A program made the position numbers and the translations under genes. From NCBI GenBank assembly GCA_050480705.1, contig JBJHAX010000005.1:25993-89992 (forward strand): a stretch of 64,000 bases of DNA, written 5' to 3'. This document shows positions 42,418 through 52,190 of this stretch, in pieces. Position 1 is the first letter of the stretch. Every line of letters begins with the position of its first letter. Under the pieces are notes generated by a model. The model was given only the letters and a program-made list of their open reading frames with translations. It was not told the origin of the DNA and did not search any database. Source of the DNA: JBJHAX01 sp050480705 (GTDB lineage: Bacteria > Actinomycetota > Nitriliruptoria > Nitriliruptorales > Nitriliruptoraceae).

Positions 42418-43457
42418 GGTCGTCGCCTTCGACGTCGGCGCACCCGTGCGCCGTTCGACGCTGCGTCGTCGCCGGCCTGTGGCTCGGCAGGCTGGCCGGT
42501 GAGCTTGAGGAAGACGTCATCGAGGGTCGGGCGCAGCAGCTCGGCACGTTCCGGTTCGAGGCCGGCGCCGTCGAGTGCCCGCAACGCGTCGATGAGCGTT
42601 CGCGTGCCGCCGGGTGCGGGAATCCGCAGCGTCGAGCGCGCCGTGTCGATCGCCGGCTCGAGGTCGAACCGGGCCGCGATGGCCCGCCGTGCCGGGTCGT
42701 GGTCGTCGGTTGCCAGGGCGAGTTCGACCACGGATGCGTCCAGACCGTCCTTGAGCTGTTCCGCGGTGCCCTGGCGGATGATGCGGCCGTGGTCGATGAC
42801 GCCGATCCGGTCGGCGAGCCGGTCAGCCTCGTCGAGGTACTGGGTCGTGAGCAGGACCGTCGTGCCGTCGGCGACCAGGCGCTCGATGATCGTCCACAGC
42901 AGGGCGCGGTTACGGGGATCGATCCCGGTGGTCGGCTCGTCGAGGAAGAGCACTTCAGGGCGGCCCACGAGCGATGCGGCGAGGTCAAGGCGCCTGCGCA
43001 TCCCTCCCGAGTAGGTGCGCACGCGGCGGTCGGCGTCGTCGGACAGGCCGATGTCGTCGAGGACTTCAGTGGCGCGCCGGTGCGCCTCGCGTCGCGTGAG
43101 CCCATAGAGACATCCAACCATTTCGACGTTTTCGCGGCCGGTCAGGTAGTCGTCCACCGCGGCGAACTGGCCGGCGAGTCCGATCCGCGTCCGTGCGGCA
43201 GCCGGGTCCGCGATCACGTCGACGCCGGTGACCTGCACCTCGCCGCTGTCGGGGACCAGGAGAGTGGCCAGCACCCGGATGAGTGTCGTCTTGCCCGCAC
43301 CGTTGGGCCCAAGCAGTCCGTACACGATGCCCGGTGCAACCGTCAGGTCGACCCCGTCGAGCGCACGCACGCCGCCGCGGAACGTGTGGACGAGGCCTTC
43401 GACCTCGATCACCGCAGGTGCCGACCGGCTCGAGTCCGACGCCGTGACTGCGGTCAT
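42414..43457 (-). CDS. DrrA-like ABC transporter ATP-binding protein
   Basis: A 347-residue ATPase: Walker A GPNGAGKTT, signature YSGGMRRRLDLA, Walker B VLFLDEPTTGIDP, H-loop LLTTQYLDEADRLADRI, and the C-terminal DrrA extension (VFLKLTGQPAE). The start overlaps the stop of the luciferase-like gene as ATGA, so three genes form one operon. Confidence 0.92.
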   Translation of the reverse strand: MTAVTASDSSRSAPAVIEVEGLVHTFRGGVRALDGVDLTVAPGIVYGLLGPNGAGKTTLIRVLATLLVPDSGEVQVTGVDVIADPAAARTRIGLAGQFAAVDDYLTGRENVEMVGCLYGLTRREAHRRATEVLDDIGLSDDADRRVRTYSGGMRRRLDLAASLVGRPEVLFLDEPTTGIDPRNRALLWTIIERLVADGTTVLLTTQYLDEADRLADRIGVIDHGRIIRQGTAEQLKDGLDASVVELALATDDHDPARRAIAARFDLEPAIDTARSTLRIPAPGGTRTLIDALRALDGAGLEPERAELLRPTLDDVFLKLTGQPAEPQAGDDAASNGARVRRRRRRRP

Positions 43458-44581
43458 CGGCCGTCGGCTGGCGACGCGACGCCGTCGGGCGCCACCGCGA
43501 TCGCATCGTCGCCGCGTGCAGCACGCAGCGATGCGTGTGTCGGTGCATCCGGAACATGCGGCGGGCGGTCGGCCGCCATCTCGCGGCGGAGCGCGGGGAC
43601 GATTTGGCCTCCGAGGATCTCGAGCTGCTCGAGCACGACCGGCAGCGGCAGCCCGGCATGGTCGATGAGGAAGAGCTGGCGCTGGTAGTCACCGACGTGA
43701 TGGCGCATCGCTGCGTAGCGCTCGATCACCTGCTGCGGACTGCCGACGGTGAGCGGCGTCGCTTCGGTGTACTCCTCGAGTGACGGGCCTCCCCCGTAGA
43801 CCGGCGCGTCGTCGAAGTAGGGGCGGAACTCGCGCATGGCGTCCTGGGAATTGTCCCGCACGAACACCTGGCCGCCGAGCCCGACGAAGGCCTGGTCGGC
43901 CGAGCCATGGCCGTCGTGTTCGAAACGTTCGCGGTAGAGCCTGACCATGCTTGCTGTGTGCCGCATCGGCCAGAAGATGTTGTTGTGGAAGAACCCGTCT
44001 CCGTAGAACGCGGCCTGCTCGGCGATCTCGGGGCTGCGAATCGAGCCGTGCCAGACGAACGGCGCAACGCCGTCCAACGGGCGCGGTGTTGCGGTGAAGC
44101 CCTCCAGCGGCGTGCGGAAGCGGCCCGTCCAGTCGACGTCCGTCTCGCGCCACAGGCGATGGAGAAGCGCGTAGTGCTCGATCGCGAGCTCGATGCCGTC
44201 ACGCAGGTCGTAGCCGAACCACGGGTACACCGGCGCGGTGTTGCCGCGTCCCATCATCAGGTCGACGCGGCCGTGCGCCAGGTGCTGCAACATGGCGTAG
44301 TCCTCGGCGATCTTCACCGGGTCATTGGTGGTGATCAGCGTCGTCGCCGTCGACAGCACGATCCGCTCGGTGCGTGCTGCGATGAAGCCGAGGGTGGTCG
44401 TCGGAGAGGACGAGACGAACGGCGGGTTGTGGTGTTCGCCGAGCGCGAACACGTCGAGCCCGACCTCCTCGGCCTTCGTTGCGATCGTCACGATCGCCTG
44501 GATGCGTTCCGCCTCGGACGGAGTCCGGCCTGTCGTCGGATCAGGCGTGACGTCGCTGACGGAGAAGACCCCGAACTGCAT
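43454..44581 (-). CDS. LLM-class flavin-dependent oxidoreductase
   Basis: A 375-residue luciferase-like TIM barrel (FALGEHHNPPFVSSSP; RVDLMMGRGNTAPVY; GDGFFHNNIFWPM). ATG 44581 begins the canonical MQFGVFS start with AGGAC upstream. Cofactor is FMN or F420; an F420 reductase gene is also in this window. Coupled by ATGA to the DrrAB-type exporter. Substrate unknown. Confidence 0.88.
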   Translation of the reverse strand: MQFGVFSVSDVTPDPTTGRTPSEAERIQAIVTIATKAEEVGLDVFALGEHHNPPFVSSSPTTTLGFIAARTERIVLSTATTLITTNDPVKIAEDYAMLQHLAHGRVDLMMGRGNTAPVYPWFGYDLRDGIELAIEHYALLHRLWRETDVDWTGRFRTPLEGFTATPRPLDGVAPFVWHGSIRSPEIAEQAAFYGDGFFHNNIFWPMRHTASMVRLYRERFEHDGHGSADQAFVGLGGQVFVRDNSQDAMREFRPYFDDAPVYGGGPSLEEYTEATPLTVGSPQQVIERYAAMRHHVGDYQRQLFLIDHAGLPLPVVLEQLEILGGQIVPALRREMAADRPPHVPDAPTHASLRAARGDDAIAVAPDGVASPADGR

Positions 44582-44630
44582 GTGCGGTCCTGGCTGGAGG
44601 AGCGCGCCTGCCGGCGGTGGCTGTCGCGAC

Positions 44631-44656
44631 GTGTCGCGGTCGACGCGTCGCGACAC
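44631..44656. other. inverted repeat between receiver protein and LLM gene
   Basis: Perfect 8-base repeat GTGTCGCG and CGCGACAC with a 10-base spacer, 50 bases upstream of the LLM start and downstream of the receiver gene. It may be an operator for the LLM-DrrAB operon or a terminator of the receiver transcript. Confidence 0.35.
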
Positions 44657-44738
44657 GATCGCTGTCGCGGGACCGGCTCAAGCGCTGGGAGGTGATTGAT
44701 GCGTCAACGGTAGCACCGGCAGCGTGCCCGACGGGCGC

Positions 44739-45149
44739 TCACGGCAGCGCGTGACCGTCTGGCTCTCCCAGCGCCCGTGCCACGTGGGCGCTCAGGGACT
44801 CGAGGGTGTAGGGCTTGGGCAGAAACGACACGTGCGCCTCGCCACCGACGTCGTCGAGGTCGCCGGGCTCACCGAAGCCGGACGTCACGATCACGGGCAG
44901 GTCCGGACGCTGTGCGCGCAGTCGGCGCGCGAGTTCGATGCCATCGATCCCCGGCATCATCACGTCCGTCACGAGCAGGTCGATCGACGCCGGGTCATCG
45001 GCGAAGCGCTTGCCGGCGTCGTTGCCGCTGCTTGCGAGCACCGGTTCGTGGCCGAGACGTTCGAGGGCACGGGCGGTGACGGAAAGGATGGGGGCCTCGT
45101 CGTCGACGACGAGGATGCGCCGGGTCGCCGCTTGCGAACGCACGTTCAC
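44739..45149 (-). CDS. single-domain response regulator
   Basis: A 136-residue receiver-only protein: acidic pocket VVDDEAP, phospho-acceptor D62 (TDVMMPG), Thr/Ser in VTSGFG and Lys in LPKPYT. It has no output domain, so it likely passes phosphate or binds a partner. It is divergent from the large PAS/GAF kinase at 45449, its likely partner (similar CheY-like receivers serve NtrB-type kinases). Start GTG 45149. Confidence 0.88.
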   Translation of the reverse strand: MNVRSQAATRRILVVDDEAPILSVTARALERLGHEPVLASSGNDAGKRFADDPASIDLLVTDVMMPGIDGIELARRLRAQRPDLPVIVTSGFGEPGDLDDVGGEAHVSFLPKPYTLESLSAHVARALGEPDGHALP

Positions 45150-45448
45150 CGAGGCTTCGTCCTGATGCTTAGGGCGCGGACATGCACCACGTCGGGTCGC
45201 TCGTCATACTCGTGAGTCATCGCCATGCGGTGAACATAGCGTTTAGCGCGAGCAGTTCACGGTCGCTTCTACCGCCGTTCGTCGCCGAGGGCGCGTGCGG
45301 ATGGGTGCGGGATGTGCCCGGATTGCGGGCGCGCCGGCAGCGTCGAGAAGTACAGTCGAGCAGCGCCGCGCAGGTGTGATGGAGCCGCTGGGCTCGGGTG
45401 CTGTGGGGTCGGGTGCACGCCGCGACGTGGGGCGCAGGAGAGGCGACG
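45150..45448. other. intergenic region between divergent receiver and kinase genes
   Basis: About 300 bases without a supported gene. TACAGT at 45351-45356 could be a -10 for the kinase; GGAGAGG at 45437-45443 is its ribosome site. No clear -35 or palindrome was found. Confidence 0.4.
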
Positions 45449-48274
45449 ATGGACGTGCTCGGCCACCTCCGCGACCCGGATGAGTTGCTGGCCGTGCTCG
45501 ATCGCATCGGCTACGGCGTCTTCGTCCTCGACCGCACCTGGCGAATCGCCTACGTCAACGACCTCGGCGTCAGCACGCTCCGCCTTTCCCGGGACGAGCT
45601 CGTCGGCAGCGACGTGTGGGAGTTGTTTCCGCAGATCCGCGGCACGTCGTTCCATGCGGCGTACGAGCGCGTGATGTCCGAACGGGTGGCCGCGCACATC
45701 GACGAGTTCGTGCCGTCGTTCGAGGGGTGGTTCGCTGCCGACGCCTACCCGGGCCCCGGCCCCGATGCGATCACCGTGGTGTTCCGCGAGACGACGCTGG
45801 CGCACCGAGACCGCCTCGCCGGCGGCCTGCGGCGCGGCCTCGAACACGCGCTCGCTTCGAGCGCAGGGCCGATCGATGCGTTGCGTGTCGCCGCGTCGGA
45901 GCTGCGGCGCCGGACAGGGTTCGACGTCGCCGAGTTGTGGACACGGCGTGCATCGGCGCCTGCGTTGCAGCTTGCCTGGGAGGAGCATGCGGACGACCCC
46001 AGGCTGAAGGTGTTCGCGACCGCTTCACTCGAGACCCGGTTGGCTGAGGGCTCGCTTCCGTGGGACGCGCTCGAAGCAGGTCGAGCGGTGGTGGTCGACG
46101 ACCTCGCCGGCGACCCGCGCTGGCAGCGGCGGGAGCTGAGCGTGCCTGCCGGCCTGCAGAGCGCGATCGTCCTGCCGATGAGTCTGGACGGCACACCCGA
46201 CGGGGCGATCACGCTGCTGTCGCGAGACGCAATCCAGGCCACCGACTGGCCGCACATCATCACGACCATGCACGACGAGATCCTGGCGTTGGTGGCGCGA
46301 CAACGTGAACGCAACGACTTCACGCAGATGTTCCGCGTCGCGCTCGACCCGATGACGATCGCCGGGCTCGACGGATGGTTCCTGCGCGTCAACCCACGGT
46401 TCACCCAGGTGCTCGGCCATTCCGAAGAGGCGCTGCTCGCGCAGCCCTTCCTCGACTTCGTCCACCCCGACGATCGGGAGGCCACCCGTGTTGCGCTCGG
46501 CCGCTTGAACGACGGCGAGGCGGTCGACGGTTTCGTCAACCGCTACTCGACCGCGGACGGCGGCTGGCGCCTGCTGTCGTGGACGGCGCGGGCGCTTCCC
46601 AGCGAAGGCGTCACGTTCGCCGTCGCGCGCGACGTGACGGATGCGACACGCGACAGCGACCTCGAGCAGGCGCAGCGCGAAGTGCTGCAGGCCGTCGTCA
46701 CCGGCGAGCCGCTCGGTGCGGTGCTCGACCGGATCTCGCTCGCCATCGAGCAGCGCTTTCCGGGACGGCTGGCCTCGGTGTTCCGCTACGACCCACAGGC
46801 GCAGGTCCTTCGCCGCGCATCGGCGCCCTCGCTTCCATCCGAGTATCTCGAGGCGGTCGGAGATCTCCCGGTCGGTCCGAACACCGGGTCGTGCGGAAGT
46901 GCTGCGCACACCGGTGAGATCGTCGTCGCCACCGACATCGCAACCGACCCGCACTGGGTCGGCTACCGCGAGCTCGCCGCCGCGTTCGATCTCGTGTCGT
47001 GCTGGTGCATCCCCATCCACGGCCAGGACCGGCAGCTCCTCGGCACGGTCGCGATCTATGGTCGTGACCACGCCGAGCCGTCGGCGACCGAACGCGTCGT
47101 GGCCGCCGACCTCGCCCATCTCGCGGGCATCGCGATCGAGCGCGACACGACGGCGCGACGGCTCGCGGCCAGCGAGGAGCGATTCCGGCTGCTCGGGCAG
47201 GCAACGGGGGAGGTGATCCGTGACTGGGACCTGGACTCGGACCGGATCTGGTGGAACGAGGCGTTCGCCCGCGAATTCGGCCACGACCCGGTGGCGTCAG
47301 GTGAAGGGCTCGACGCCTGGTCGCGGCACATCCACCCCGACGACCGTGCCGGCGTCGTTGCCGACCTGCACGAGGCACTTGCGGGTGATGCGAGCTCGTG
47401 GTCGGCGGAGTACCGCTTCCTGCGTGGCGACTCATCCTCGGTTCACGTCCGCGATCGGGCGTTCATCATCCGCGACGCCGATGGCAGTGCGCACAGGATG
47501 GTCGGGGGGATGGTCGATGACACCGAACGCCACGAGCGCGAGGTGCAGCATCAGCGTGCGCAACGCCTCGAGAGCCTCGGGACGCTCGCGGGCGGCATCG
47601 CGCACGACCTCAACAACATGCTCTCACCGGTCATGATGGCGGCTGATCTGCTCGGCTACACCGACCTGACCGACGATCAGCGCGACAGCGTCGACACGAT
47701 CGCGTCCAGTGCCCGCCGCGGAGCGGAGCTGGTCGGGCAGGTCCTGACCTTCGCCAGAGGCGCCGACGGCGAACACGGTCCGGTCGACATGCGCAAGCTC
47801 GGCAGCGACGTCGAGCGCATGCTCCGTGACACCCTGCCCAAACACCTCGCCATCGACGTCACGATCGACGATGATCTCTGGGCCGTGATGGGCGACATCG
47901 TGCAGCTCGAACAGGTCGTCATCAACCTCGCCGTCAACGCCCGTGACGCCATGCCCGAAGGCGGCGTGCTGCGCCTGAGCATCGCCAACGTCGGGCCGAG
48001 CGACCTCGACGGCGACGAGGCGGCAGGCGGTCACGTGCGCATCAGCGTGTCTGATACCGGCAGCGGCATCGAGGAGGCGATCCGCGAGCGGATCTTCGAG
48101 CCGTTCTTCACGACCAAGCCGCTCGGTGCCGGTTCCGGGCTCGGGTTGGCCACGTCGCTGACCATCGTCGAGCGTCACGGCGGCCGCTTCGAACTCGACA
48201 CCGAGCCGGGACGCGGCAGCACCTTCCACGTCTATCTGCCTCGCGCAGACGACGGCTGGGAGGTTGGCAGGTGA
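45449..48274 (+). CDS. multi-PAS/GAF sensor histidine kinase (NtrB-like)
   Basis: A 941-residue soluble kinase. Order read from sequence: PAS (about 5-85), GAF (about 130-270), PAS (about 290-400), GAF (about 415-570; GSCGSAAHTGEIVVATDI), PAS (about 585-700; FRLLGQATGEVIRDWDLDSD), HisKA with GGIAHDLNNMLSPV (H719) and HATPase (NLAVNARDAMPEGG; GSGLGLATS). The HDLNN form of the H box is that of NtrB/HPK4 kinases. No membrane segment is visible. Start ATG 45449 with GGAGAGG. It overlaps the next kinase gene as GTGA. Confidence 0.9.
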   Translation: MDVLGHLRDPDELLAVLDRIGYGVFVLDRTWRIAYVNDLGVSTLRLSRDELVGSDVWELFPQIRGTSFHAAYERVMSERVAAHIDEFVPSFEGWFAADAYPGPGPDAITVVFRETTLAHRDRLAGGLRRGLEHALASSAGPIDALRVAASELRRRTGFDVAELWTRRASAPALQLAWEEHADDPRLKVFATASLETRLAEGSLPWDALEAGRAVVVDDLAGDPRWQRRELSVPAGLQSAIVLPMSLDGTPDGAITLLSRDAIQATDWPHIITTMHDEILALVARQRERNDFTQMFRVALDPMTIAGLDGWFLRVNPRFTQVLGHSEEALLAQPFLDFVHPDDREATRVALGRLNDGEAVDGFVNRYSTADGGWRLLSWTARALPSEGVTFAVARDVTDATRDSDLEQAQREVLQAVVTGEPLGAVLDRISLAIEQRFPGRLASVFRYDPQAQVLRRASAPSLPSEYLEAVGDLPVGPNTGSCGSAAHTGEIVVATDIATDPHWVGYRELAAAFDLVSCWCIPIHGQDRQLLGTVAIYGRDHAEPSATERVVAADLAHLAGIAIERDTTARRLAASEERFRLLGQATGEVIRDWDLDSDRIWWNEAFAREFGHDPVASGEGLDAWSRHIHPDDRAGVVADLHEALAGDASSWSAEYRFLRGDSSSVHVRDRAFIIRDADGSAHRMVGGMVDDTERHEREVQHQRAQRLESLGTLAGGIAHDLNNMLSPVMMAADLLGYTDLTDDQRDSVDTIASSARRGAELVGQVLTFARGADGEHGPVDMRKLGSDVERMLRDTLPKHLAIDVTIDDDLWAVMGDIVQLEQVVINLAVNARDAMPEGGVLRLSIANVGPSDLDGDEAAGGHVRISVSDTGSGIEEAIRERIFEPFFTTKPLGAGSGLGLATSLTIVERHGGRFELDTEPGRGSTFHVYLPRADDGWEVGR

Positions 48275-49818
48275 GCAGCGCAGGCATGGTGCCCGCCGAA
48301 TGGCCCGACGCACGCATCGTCGTCGTCGACGACGAGGAGCCGATCAATCGTCTCGTCGGCCGCCTGCTCGACGTCAACGGCTACACACGAGTGGCGAGCT
48401 TCGGCGACCCGGTCGACGCGGTCGCTGCGCTCGAGCACGATCCGGCCGAGCTGGTCATCCTCGACCTGCACATGCCGCGGCTCTCCGGCACCGAGGTGCT
48501 GCGCAAGCTCATGCTCGCACCTGAGGACGAGCGTGCGGCCGTGATCGTCATGACCGGCGCGGGGACAGGTGACGACGCTCGCACGACACTCGCGCTGGGC
48601 GCAGCGGATTTCCTGAGAAAGCCTGTCGATTCCAGCGAGCTGCTGCTGCGCGTGCGCCACCAGCTGCGTGAACGTCGGCTGCGCCGCGATCTCGCCGCTC
48701 ACAACGACCGGTTGGAGGAGCTTGTCGCCGAACGGGCAGGCGCGGCGAGCGTGCTCTCGCGAGTACTCGACGCCATCCCCGTTGCAGCAACGGTGCTGAC
48801 GCCCGACTTCGCGATCCACTACGCCAACGCGCAGGCGGACGCGATGCTCGGCGCAGGTGAGAACAACGTGCTCGTCGCCGACGACGTGTTGCGCGAGTCC
48901 CTCAGACGCCATGTCAACGCGATCGACGCGGACGGTGCGGGCGGGTCACCGCTCACGGCCCGCATCCGCTCGGGCGGCGCCGAGCGGCGCGTCGAAATTC
49001 ACGCGAGGCGCGTCGAAGCCGGTCTGACCGCCCTGATCGTGCTCGACGTCGAACGTCAGGAACTGGCCAAGGATGCACTGCGGCGGGCTCTGGACCACGA
49101 GCAGCGCGCGAACCAGGAATCCCGCAAGGTCGAGGCGCTGCGCACGAGCTTCCTCAGCGCGGTCTCGCACGAGCTGCGCACACCGCTGACCGTCGTGGTC
49201 GGCATGGCCGAGCTGCTCCATCACCGCCTCGGCGCCATTGACGCCGCACAGCAGGCCGACATGCTCGAGCGGCTGCTGAGAAACGCTGAGCGTCTCGGTG
49301 CGTTGCTCGAAGACCTGCTCGACCTCAACCGGTTGTCAGCGGGCCAGCTGACGGTGTCGCGGGAACAGCGTGACCTCGCCGAGATCGTCGCCGCAGCGGT
49401 CAGCGAGGTCGAACACCCCGACCACGACGTGCGTCTCGACGTCGCACCGTGCGAGGTTTGGGTTGAAGCGGCTCAGATCCGGCGTGCTGTTGCCAACCTG
49501 GTGCGCAACGCCGTGATCCACACGCCGCCGGGGACACGTATCGACGTCGGCCTCGATCATGATGACGATCGCGTCCGTATCGTCGTCGCCGACGACGGAG
49601 ATGGTGTCCCCGACGACCTCAAGCGCCGCATCTTCGACCCGTTCGAGCAGGGGCCCTCCGCCCCCGCACACAAGCCAGGCACCGGCATCGGGTTGAGTCT
49701 CGTCGCGGAGTTCAGCCGGCTCCACGACGGCCGTGCGTGGGTGGAGGACACGCCAGGTGGCGGCGCGACGTTCATGATCGAAGTCCCGCGCGCCGCCCCG
49801 GCCGAAGCACACAAATGA
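48271..49818 (+). CDS. receiver-PAS-histidine kinase hybrid
   Basis: A 515-residue protein with an N-terminal receiver (VVDDEEP; D65 in LDLHMPRLSG; K in LRKPVD), a short PAS-like region (about 165-260), a HisKA domain (SAVSHELRTPL, H300) and a HATPase (NLVRNAVIHTPPG; GTGIGLSLV). A receiver in front of a kinase usually makes it a relay partner. It is translated together with the NtrB-like kinase, which could phosphorylate its D65. Confidence 0.9.
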   Translation: MSSAGMVPAEWPDARIVVVDDEEPINRLVGRLLDVNGYTRVASFGDPVDAVAALEHDPAELVILDLHMPRLSGTEVLRKLMLAPEDERAAVIVMTGAGTGDDARTTLALGAADFLRKPVDSSELLLRVRHQLRERRLRRDLAAHNDRLEELVAERAGAASVLSRVLDAIPVAATVLTPDFAIHYANAQADAMLGAGENNVLVADDVLRESLRRHVNAIDADGAGGSPLTARIRSGGAERRVEIHARRVEAGLTALIVLDVERQELAKDALRRALDHEQRANQESRKVEALRTSFLSAVSHELRTPLTVVVGMAELLHHRLGAIDAAQQADMLERLLRNAERLGALLEDLLDLNRLSAGQLTVSREQRDLAEIVAAAVSEVEHPDHDVRLDVAPCEVWVEAAQIRRAVANLVRNAVIHTPPGTRIDVGLDHDDDRVRIVVADDGDGVPDDLKRRIFDPFEQGPSAPAHKPGTGIGLSLVAEFSRLHDGRAWVEDTPGGGATFMIEVPRAAPAEAHK

Positions 49819-49872
49819 GGCCTCCCGGGCGCATGCCGGTGTGCGGATCTCACCGTGTTGCGGTCACTCGGT

Positions 49873-50424
49873 TCAGCAGTGCTCGTCGAAGAAGGCCTCG
49901 ATGTTCTGGCTCGCTTCCTCGAGCGCATCGACGTCCATCGTCCCGGCGAGCTGGGCCATCCGCTCCATCTGCTCAGGCGTCGGCTGCTCGCCTGGGTTGA
50001 ATCCGACCTCGGCGAGTGCGCGAAAGTAGGTGGCGAGTTCGCGGGTCATGACCTCGAAGTCTGCGCGGATCTCGGCGGGCGCCGCCTGGGCCATTGCCTC
50101 CATGCCGGCTGCGGCTGCTTCGAAGTCGGCCGGGTCTGCGCTGCCTCCCATGAGGCTGGCGGTCGCTTCCGCATAGGCCTGCTGGGCGGCTGCCATGTCC
50201 TGGTAGATCCCGATGCAGAACGCGCTCATGCCGTCGGAGTCATCACCCATGTCCTCCCAGCCCCCGTCGGCAGGAGCCTCGTCGGCCGGGACCTCGTCGG
50301 CGGGTGCGGCTGCGGCGTCGTCTTCAGGGGCATCGGGCTCGGCATCACCGCCGCAGGCCGCGAGCGCGACAGCGCCCGCGACCACGAGCGCGGTGATCGT
50401 CGTTTGGCGACGGAACGGCTTCAT
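49873..50424 (-). CDS. putative lipoprotein, unknown
   Basis: A 183-residue protein with lipoprotein signal (VAGAVALAACGG), a 40-residue Ala/Asp/Glu/Pro-rich linker and a Met/Ala-rich helical domain with two cysteines (AFCIGIYQD and the last residue C), possibly a disulfide. ATG 50424. Function unknown. Confidence 0.72.
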   Translation of the reverse strand: MKPFRRQTTITALVVAGAVALAACGGDAEPDAPEDDAAAAPADEVPADEAPADGGWEDMGDDSDGMSAFCIGIYQDMAAAQQAYAEATASLMGGSADPADFEAAAAGMEAMAQAAPAEIRADFEVMTRELATYFRALAEVGFNPGEQPTPEQMERMAQLAGTMDVDALEEASQNIEAFFDEHC

Positions 50425-50625
50425 CGGATTCTCCGGTGCGCGGCAGTGGCGATGACCGTGAGGGTATGGGCGGTCACTGGACGTGAAGGGAACCGGTGCG
50501 CGGCTCGACCGGACCGATGGGCGGTGTCCGCACCCCTGCAGAGCAGTACCGTCGTGTCGTCACGCTGTGCAGCGCGACGCTGCATTGCGGGACGCGTTGC
50601 AGGATCGGCGATCGGATTTGCGGCG

Positions 50626-52137
50626 GTGACGAGCCATGGCACGGGCGTGCAGCCTCGCCGCGCCGCCCGCGGCGCGGCAGCGGCTGGCCTCTCGCTGCTT
50701 CTGCCCGGGGCCGGCCAGCTGTTCGCCGGCCACCGCCGGCTGGGCGGTGCCATGATCGGCGTGTCCCTTGCGATGATCGCCGCCGCCGTGTGGATCGTCC
50801 GGGACGCGCCGGGATGGGCGCTCGCGATGCTCGTGCACCCGTCGGGCGGCACGTGGTTTCTGCTGCTCAACGCAGCGGTGCTGGTCTACAGGTCGGCCGC
50901 CGTCGTGCACGCGTATGTCGCCGGGTTCCGTGCCCCTGACCGCGTCACGGGGGCCTGGAACGGTGCCGATGTCGCGGTCGCCTGCACGGTCGTCGCCGCG
51001 CTCCTCGTCGCCGTCGCTGCCCCTCAGCTCACCGCCGGCCGGATGGTGTCGCGCTCACAGGACGTGCTCGCGACGGTGTTCGTGGACGACCAGCTGCCGA
51101 TGGCGCTGGACGCGGCGTCACCCGGCGCCCTGCCGCACCCCTCGGTGACCAAGATCTCCGATCCGGAGCTGCTGGATCTTCCGGTCATCGAGGAACCCGA
51201 ACCCGAGCCGCTGCCACCCCCTCCCCCCAACCCGTGGGTGGAAGAGGGACGCCTGACGGTCGCCGTCATCGGATCGGACCTGGGGCCGGGCCGTGCGAGC
51301 GCGCGTACCGACGCGATGCTCGTCGTCAGCATCGACACACGGACAGGTGACGGCGCCATCTTCTCGGTCGACCGCTACTTCCGCGACTTCCCCGTCCCGT
51401 CGCGCTTCGCTGCGGTTCACGAAGAGCACTGCGCGACCGGGGGTGCCTGGAACGCCATCAACGCGATCTACACCTGCGCGACGCGGCGTGTGCCGGACCG
51501 TTTCGCCGCCCTGTATCCCGAGTCGAGCGACCCGGGAGCGGCTGCGGTCGCCGAGACGCTGGGCCTGCTGCTCGGCATCGACGTCCACCACTACGCGCTG
51601 GTCGACATGGGCGGGTTCGTTCGGGTGGTCGATGCACTCGGCGGTGTCGAGGTGCACCTCGCCGAGCCGATCCGTGTGCGCATCTCCCCCGCTCACGAAG
51701 GGACCGATTGGCGGACCTTCGACATGCCGGCGGGCCGCCAGCACATGGACGGCGAGACCGCGCTCGCTTTCGTGCGCATGCGCGATCCGGGCGACGCGCC
51801 ACGCATGCGGCGGCAGCGCTGCCTGCTGTCGAGCGTCGTCGAGCGCGCGGACGTCGGCAGCGTGCTGCGAGGATTCGACGAGATCACCGCCGCGATCGAA
51901 GAGCACGTCGCCACCGACATTCCGCTCAGTTCCTTTCCCGACCTGTTGCAGGTGCTCACTCGCGTCGAGCACGATCGCCTCGTCGGGGTCGGCATCGGAC
52001 CTCCCAACTACCGGGGTGAGGGCCACGCACCGGAGCTCGACCGGATCCGCCACCGTGTCCGCCAGGTCCTCGACGACCCCGAAGCGGCGATCGAGCAGGG
52101 TCGCACGACTGAAGCTGCCGACACCATCTGCCACTGA
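50626..52137 (+). CDS. LytR-CpsA-Psr (LCP) family protein
   Basis: A ~503-residue membrane protein: about four N-terminal helices (LSLLLPGAGQLFAGHRRLGG onward), a Pro-rich linker (EEPEPEPLPPPPP) and an LCP domain (RTDAMLVVSIDTRTGDGAIF; VDALGGVEVHL; MDGETALAFVRMRD). LCP enzymes transfer polymers from lipid carriers to peptidoglycan. The usual SIPRDT motif reads SVDRYFRD here, a variant. The start is uncertain: GTG 50626 or GTG 50647; no good ribosome site. Confidence 0.8.
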   Translation: MTSHGTGVQPRRAARGAAAAGLSLLLPGAGQLFAGHRRLGGAMIGVSLAMIAAAVWIVRDAPGWALAMLVHPSGGTWFLLLNAAVLVYRSAAVVHAYVAGFRAPDRVTGAWNGADVAVACTVVAALLVAVAAPQLTAGRMVSRSQDVLATVFVDDQLPMALDAASPGALPHPSVTKISDPELLDLPVIEEPEPEPLPPPPPNPWVEEGRLTVAVIGSDLGPGRASARTDAMLVVSIDTRTGDGAIFSVDRYFRDFPVPSRFAAVHEEHCATGGAWNAINAIYTCATRRVPDRFAALYPESSDPGAAAVAETLGLLLGIDVHHYALVDMGGFVRVVDALGGVEVHLAEPIRVRISPAHEGTDWRTFDMPAGRQHMDGETALAFVRMRDPGDAPRMRRQRCLLSSVVERADVGSVLRGFDEITAAIEEHVATDIPLSSFPDLLQVLTRVEHDRLVGVGIGPPNYRGEGHAPELDRIRHRVRQVLDDPEAAIEQGRTTEAADTICH

Positions 52138-52178
52138 TCGCCGTGCGGGCCTGAACACCGGGTGATCGCGACGACCAC

Positions 52179-52184
52179 TACAGT
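52179..52184 (+). promoter_or_regulatory. -10 box for a possibly leaderless transcript
   Basis: TACAGT lies 7-12 bases before ATG 52191, with no ribosome site between, the pattern of a leaderless actinobacterial mRNA. Confidence 0.35.
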
Positions 52185-52190
52185 GTGGTC

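Noticed and set aside
45312..45674. Short frame starting MCPDCGRAGS, like a zinc ribbon
   Set aside because: It runs into the kinase gene in another frame with no ribosome site and no second Cys pair.
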